Positions 14,990 to 17,572 of a DNA stretch of 17,572 nt are shown piece by piece (position 1 is the stretch's first letter; every line of letters begins with the position of its first letter). The position numbers and the translations under genes were made by a program. Source of the stretch: an uncultured Actinomycetes bacterium (lineage in GTDB: Bacteria > Actinomycetota > Actinomycetes > Nanopelagicales > Nanopelagicaceae); assembly GCA_937864205.1 (NCBI GenBank), contig CALMJB010000120.1, positions 1-17,572 of the forward strand, written 5' to 3'. The notes under the pieces are model-generated. The model saw nothing but the letters and a program-made list of their open reading frames with translations, did not search any database and had not been told where the DNA came from.

Positions 14990-15993
14990 CGACCTTTCCG
15001 AGCGGTGCGCTTTACAATTAAATCTGACAGAAAATTAACCAGCAATGTAACGACGAAAAGCACCAAGCCGGCGGCCATCAAAGCACGCAATTCGAAATCT
15101 TCAGACTCGCCAAATTTTGAAACTATAAGTGACGCCACGTTGCCACCTGATGAAAACAAAATGTTGAAATTTGGTATGAAATATAAATTTAGAACTAGAT
15201 AAATCGCCACGGTTTCGCCCATTGCTCGACCCAAACCAAGCATTGCCCCACCGGCGACACCAGATGCACCAAATGGTAAAACCACCGCTCTAATCATTGT
15301 CCAACGAGTAGCCCCGAGTGCGTAAGCAGCCTGCACTCGATCTAGCGGAACCTGCGAAAAAACTTCCCGAGTGATTGCCGTGATGATTGGAATGATCATG
15401 ATTCCAACCACGATTCCCGCTATGAATGGTGAACGTTCATAAATCTCAGATGGCATTCTAAAAATAGGAATGAAACCTAAATATTTGTGAAGCAATTTAG
15501 CCCAATAAACTGCATGTGGCATCAATATAAAAAATCCCCACAAACCATAAATTACCGATGGAATAGCTGCCATCAAATCAATCATGATTGTCAATGGTTT
15601 TCGTAACCAATCTGGTGCGTAATAATTAATAAATAGTGCGGTTCCCACTGAAATCGGTAATGCAATCATCAAACCAATCATTGATACAACTAGGGTGCCA
15701 ATTAACATCGCACCAATTCCAAATTTTGCAGGTGCGCCACTTTCTGGATCACCTTGTGACCATTCAAAACCGGTTATGAAATGTAATCCGAATTGGCGAA
15801 AGACCGTACTGCTTTGAAGTGTAAGAAATAGTGCAATCAAACCTAAAATAATTAAGGAGGTAAAACCACCGGAAGTGACAATTGCACGAAAAACTTTGTC
15901 AGAGAATCTGGGCCTAGTTGTTAATTCGCGCTTCTCAGGAATTACGCCGGAGTAAGTAGTTAAAGGCACAAGTGAATCTTGGCTGGTAATCAC
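14986..15993 (-). CDS. pstC: Phosphate ABC transporter permease PstC
   Basis: This encodes about 335 residues and is the first gene of the pst operon. A polar N-terminus leads to a first helix (FTSLIILGLIALFLTL), the extracytoplasmic segment FGLHFITGFEWSQGDP characteristic of PstC, and then the permease core. The EAA-type loop is DRVQAAYALGATRWTMIRAVVLPFGASG. The start is uncertain: the frame is open to TTG 16023, but that codon lies inside the PHO-type repeats, so I prefer GTG 15993 (TTG 15996 or GTG 15969 are also possible). None has a clear Shine-Dalgarno site. It is divergent from orn. Confidence 0.92.
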   Translation of the reverse strand: MITSQDSLVPLTTYSGVIPEKRELTTRPRFSDKVFRAIVTSGGFTSLIILGLIALFLTLQSSTVFRQFGLHFITGFEWSQGDPESGAPAKFGIGAMLIGTLVVSMIGLMIALPISVGTALFINYYAPDWLRKPLTIMIDLMAAIPSVIYGLWGFFILMPHAVYWAKLLHKYLGFIPIFRMPSEIYERSPFIAGIVVGIMIIPIITAITREVFSQVPLDRVQAAYALGATRWTMIRAVVLPFGASGVAGGAMLGLGRAMGETVAIYLVLNLYFIPNFNILFSSGGNVASLIVSKFGESEDFELRALMAAGLVLFVVTLLVNFLSDLIVKRTARKGR

Positions 15994-16008
15994 CAACGTT
16001 GGGAAGTG

Positions 16009-16041
16009 GATTAATGAACCCAAGGTGAACGGAAGGTGAAA
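16009..16041 (-). promoter_or_regulatory. PHO-box-like operator: three 11-bp direct repeats upstream of pstC
   Basis: Read on the minus strand, three head-to-tail 11-mers follow each other with no gap: TTTCACCTTCC, GTTCACCTTGG and GTTCATTAATC. The GTTCA cores are spaced exactly 11 bp. The middle unit fits the actinobacterial PHO-box unit (G-G/T-TCA-YYY-R-G/C-G, as I remember it for Streptomyces PhoP) at 10 of 11 positions. It lies just before pstC, pointing at it, and covers the region where a -35 box of the divergent orn promoter would be. Activation of the pst operon under phosphate limitation by a PhoP/RegX3-type regulator is the likely role. Confidence 0.7.
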
Positions 16042-16051
16042 TCAGGTCTCG

Positions 16052-16057
16052 TATGCT
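16052..16057 (+). promoter_or_regulatory. Candidate leaderless -10 box of orn
   Basis: TATGCT is followed by 8 nt and ATG 16066. The expected -35 position (about 16028-16034) is inside the PHO-type repeats and does not resemble TTGACA. Confidence 0.4.
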
Positions 16058-16065
16058 TGCCTTAT

Positions 16066-16620
16066 ATGCCAACTGACCTGCCGAACATAATCTGGGTTGA
16101 TTGTGAAATGACTGGCCTTGATTTCGAGAAAGATGCCTTGATCGAAATTGCAGTACTTGTAACTGATGCACAATTAAATGTTTTAGGCGAAGGCGTTGAT
16201 TTGGTAATCAAAACCGACCCCAGCAGATTAGAAAACATGCAAGAAGTTGTTGTAAAAATGCACACCGATTCCGGATTATTGGCGGAGATTCCAAATGGCG
16301 TTTCAATGGCTGAAGCTGAAGAAAAAATTCTCGCTTATCTAAATAAGTATGCCCCCGGCGCTGGCAAATCTCCGCTGGCTGGAAATTCGGTTTATGTTGA
16401 TCGGGCATTTATCGCTCGCGATATGCCTAAGTTCAATGAATACCTGCATTATCGAACCATCGATGTTTCAACCATAAAAGAATTAGCCAGACGGTGGTAT
16501 CCAAAGATTTATTTCAAAGCCCCGGCAAAAGATGGAAACCATCGTGCATTAGGAGATATTCGCGATTCAATTGAAGAGTTAGATTATTACCGGGCACAAA
16601 TCTTCATTCCCAGCCCGTAA
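16066..16620 (+). CDS. orn: Oligoribonuclease
   Basis: This 184-residue DEDDh 3'-5' exonuclease degrades 2-5-nt RNA, the last step of mRNA turnover, and hydrolyses pGpG where cyclic di-GMP is used. Active-site residues are D12 and E14 in WVDCEMTGLD, D112 in VYVDRAFI, H159 in GNHRALGD and D164. RTIDVSTIKELARRW is also typical of Orn. ATG 16066 gives the standard N-terminus; an upstream in-frame ATG? is not needed, since the frame's earlier GTG at 16036 only adds ten residues over the promoter region. It is divergent from pstC. Only a weak hairpin (AGATAT 16642-16647 with ATATCT 16658-16663) follows the gene. Confidence 0.96.
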   Translation: MPTDLPNIIWVDCEMTGLDFEKDALIEIAVLVTDAQLNVLGEGVDLVIKTDPSRLENMQEVVVKMHTDSGLLAEIPNGVSMAEAEEKILAYLNKYAPGAGKSPLAGNSVYVDRAFIARDMPKFNEYLHYRTIDVSTIKELARRWYPKIYFKAPAKDGNHRALGDIRDSIEELDYYRAQIFIPSP

Positions 16621-16697
16621 TAAAACTTCATATAGTGCTACAGATATCGCTTAAAAAATATCTTTAGATTCCAAGTATCATTGGCTCTGAAAACCAT

Positions 16698-16771
16698 GGT
16701 GGGCGTAGCTCAGCCGGTAGAGCATTCGGTTGTGGTCCGAAATGTCGCGGGTTCGATCCCCGTCGCTCACC
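16698..16771 (+). tRNA. tRNA-His (anticodon GTG)
   Basis: This is a complete cloverleaf. The acceptor GTGGGCG (16699-16705) pairs with CGCTCAC (16764-16770), with an extra G at 16698 facing C at 16771, as expected for tRNA-His. The anticodon stem TTCGG/CCGAA has loop TTGTGGT. The T-arm is GCGGG-TTCGATC-CCCGT with one G-T pair. Confidence 0.97.
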
Positions 16772-16793
16772 CCAATTTTCTAATTAATTAAAA

Positions 16794-17447
16794 CTATTGA
16801 ACCGGCACCATTTGATTTGGGCATTTACTTAATATCGATTGCATTTGGGTTTTTTCTGGCGAAGTGACCCATAATCCATATTTCGCTTTCACAGCAATCT
16901 GACGCGAGACATAATCACATCGATAACTTTTTAATGGTGGCAACCAAGTAGCAGCATCGCCATCGCCTTTTTGCCGATTTAATTTGGAATCAACCGCTAA
17001 TAAATTCAGCGGATCATTCGCCAAGGCTGTGCGCAGCTCGATACTTAATTGAAACGCACCGGTCTGCCAAGCATTAGAAAGTGCAACCACATGATCTATA
17101 TCAATGACTGGGTTTGAAGAGACTACAAAATTAATACTTTTACCAGAATATGGATCAAGCAAAGTTCCGCCAATAACTTTGCAATCTCTGGTGCCACTTT
17201 TAAAAACAGTTGATTTCAAATCTCGTTTTAAAATATCGTTTCGAGTATCGCAGCCATTTCGATTTATATCAGCCCAAGCCTGACCAAATTGTGCACGGGT
17301 GTATCCAGTTTTTGGAGCCCGCCCTTTAACACTTAAAGATTCCAATACATCAATCGCTTTTGTCGGCGCCGCTTGAGCCGGCAATTCAAATGATGATAAT
17401 AAAAATGCAAAAGCAATCGCATAAATCGAGAATTTTTTGCGTTGCAT
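16794..17447 (-). CDS. Secreted HNH nuclease (DUF1524/GmrSD-C-like)
   Basis: This 217-residue protein has a Sec signal peptide (1-26, ending AQA), so it acts outside the membrane. The nuclease core is IDIDHVVALSNAW (D118, H119), then DPLNLLAVDSKLNRQKGD with N148 and N157, then the WLPP...YRCDYV segment (169-180) of the DUF1524 HNH group. Four cysteines (66, 89, 177, 209) could form two disulfides, consistent with export. It could release phosphate and nucleosides from environmental DNA, and the pst operon lies one gene away, but no PHO-type repeat is seen upstream. AAGGA is 7-8 nt before ATG 17447. It is divergent from tRNA-Lys and convergent with tRNA-His. Confidence 0.9.
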   Translation of the reverse strand: MQRKKFSIYAIAFAFLLSSFELPAQAAPTKAIDVLESLSVKGRAPKTGYTRAQFGQAWADINRNGCDTRNDILKRDLKSTVFKSGTRDCKVIGGTLLDPYSGKSINFVVSSNPVIDIDHVVALSNAWQTGAFQLSIELRTALANDPLNLLAVDSKLNRQKGDGDAATWLPPLKSYRCDYVSRQIAVKAKYGLWVTSPEKTQMQSILSKCPNQMVPVQ

Positions 17448-17455
17448 GCACTAAT

Positions 17456-17502
17456 CCTTATCGATTTTCATTGCCCCAACAAAATCTCTATCTTTGATAA
17501 GG
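17456..17502 (-). promoter_or_regulatory. Inverted repeat that could mask the nuclease ribosome-binding site
   Basis: On the minus strand CCTTATC (17502-17496) can pair with GATAAGG (17462-17456), which contains the Shine-Dalgarno core of the secreted nuclease. The 33-nt loop and unknown transcription start make this tentative. The same bases read on the plus strand form a possible tRNA-Lys -10 box. Confidence 0.25.
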
Positions 17503-17503
17503 T
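17498..17503 (+). promoter_or_regulatory. Candidate -10 box of tRNA-Lys
   Basis: TAAGGT lies 15 nt upstream of the mature tRNA 5' end and sits in GATAAGGTTTCGC, a 13-nt string also present at the ettA promoter. No clear -35 box is visible. Confidence 0.35.
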
Positions 17504-17518
17504 TTCGCACGCAATCTC

Positions 17519-17572
17519 GGGTTGTTAGCTCAGTTGGTAGAGCAGGTGACTCTTAATCACCGGGTCGGGGGT
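17519..17572 (+). tRNA. tRNA-Lys (anticodon CTT), 5' part
   Basis: The 5' acceptor GGGTTGT (17519-17525), D-arm GCTC-AGTTGGTA-GAGC, anticodon stem GGTGA/TCACC with loop CTCTTAA (anticodon CTT) and the start of the T-arm are present. The window ends before the T-loop is complete and before the 3' acceptor strand. Confidence 0.93.

Noticed and set aside
16642..16668. Terminator after orn
   Set aside because: The 6-bp AT-only stem and short T-run are too weak to call.
1..17572. CRISPR array, insertion sequence or replication origin
   Set aside because: No spaced identical repeats, transposase, terminal inverted repeats or DnaA-box cluster were seen.

Overview
The window is about 17.6 kb of compact, low-GC (roughly 40% by eye) chromosomal DNA. 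It appears to come from a small-genome actinobacterium. The indicators are a mycobacterial-type RpiB with Glu where enteric enzymes have Cys, a group II truncated haemoglobin almost residue-for-residue like mycobacterial GlbO, actinobacterial PepN and HNH proteins, many GTG/TTG starts, several genes that look leaderless, and abutting or overlapping genes on both strands. A streamlined freshwater lineage such as Nanopelagicales is a reasonable guess, but there is no rRNA or marker gene here to prove it. I see no insertion sequence, phage gene or CRISPR array.

Left end (1-1400): the 5' part of a minus-strand gene for a secreted or anchored collagen-like protein that runs off the window, a 278-bp divergent intergenic region, a small secreted helical protein, and a strong terminator. 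Middle block (1417-10574): rpiB, trmB, pepN, a previously easy-to-miss 57-residue membrane protein translationally coupled to an HNH endonuclease gene, a short MscS-type channel, then a tight minus-strand operon ettA / hotdog thioesterase / GH13 alpha-glucosidase / glbO. From memory this set of genes is also clustered in Mycobacterium tuberculosis (around Rv2465c-Rv2477c), so it looks like an old actinobacterial neighbourhood. A tRNA-Arg(TCT) and a lone membrane acyltransferase follow.

Right block (11747-17572): a high-affinity phosphate transport operon on the minus strand, ordered pstC-pstA-pstB-pstS rather than the common pstSCAB, closed by a strong terminator. Just upstream of pstC lie three head-to-tail 11-bp repeats that match the PHO-box pattern bound by PhoP/PhoB-type regulators. 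They sit in the short divergent region shared with orn (oligoribonuclease), so one operator may touch both genes. The window ends with tRNA-His(GTG), a secreted HNH (DUF1524-like) nuclease, and the 5' part of tRNA-Lys(CTT).

Convergent neighbours overlap at their 3' ends three times (rpiB/trmB, pepN/small membrane gene, mscS/glbO), and tandem genes overlap by 4-8 nt, which fits a streamlined genome. I did not find a clearly new defence or mobile system. The most informative non-coding signals are the PHO-type repeats, the recurrent leaderless promoter layout, and structured leaders upstream of the HNH gene and the secreted nuclease gene.
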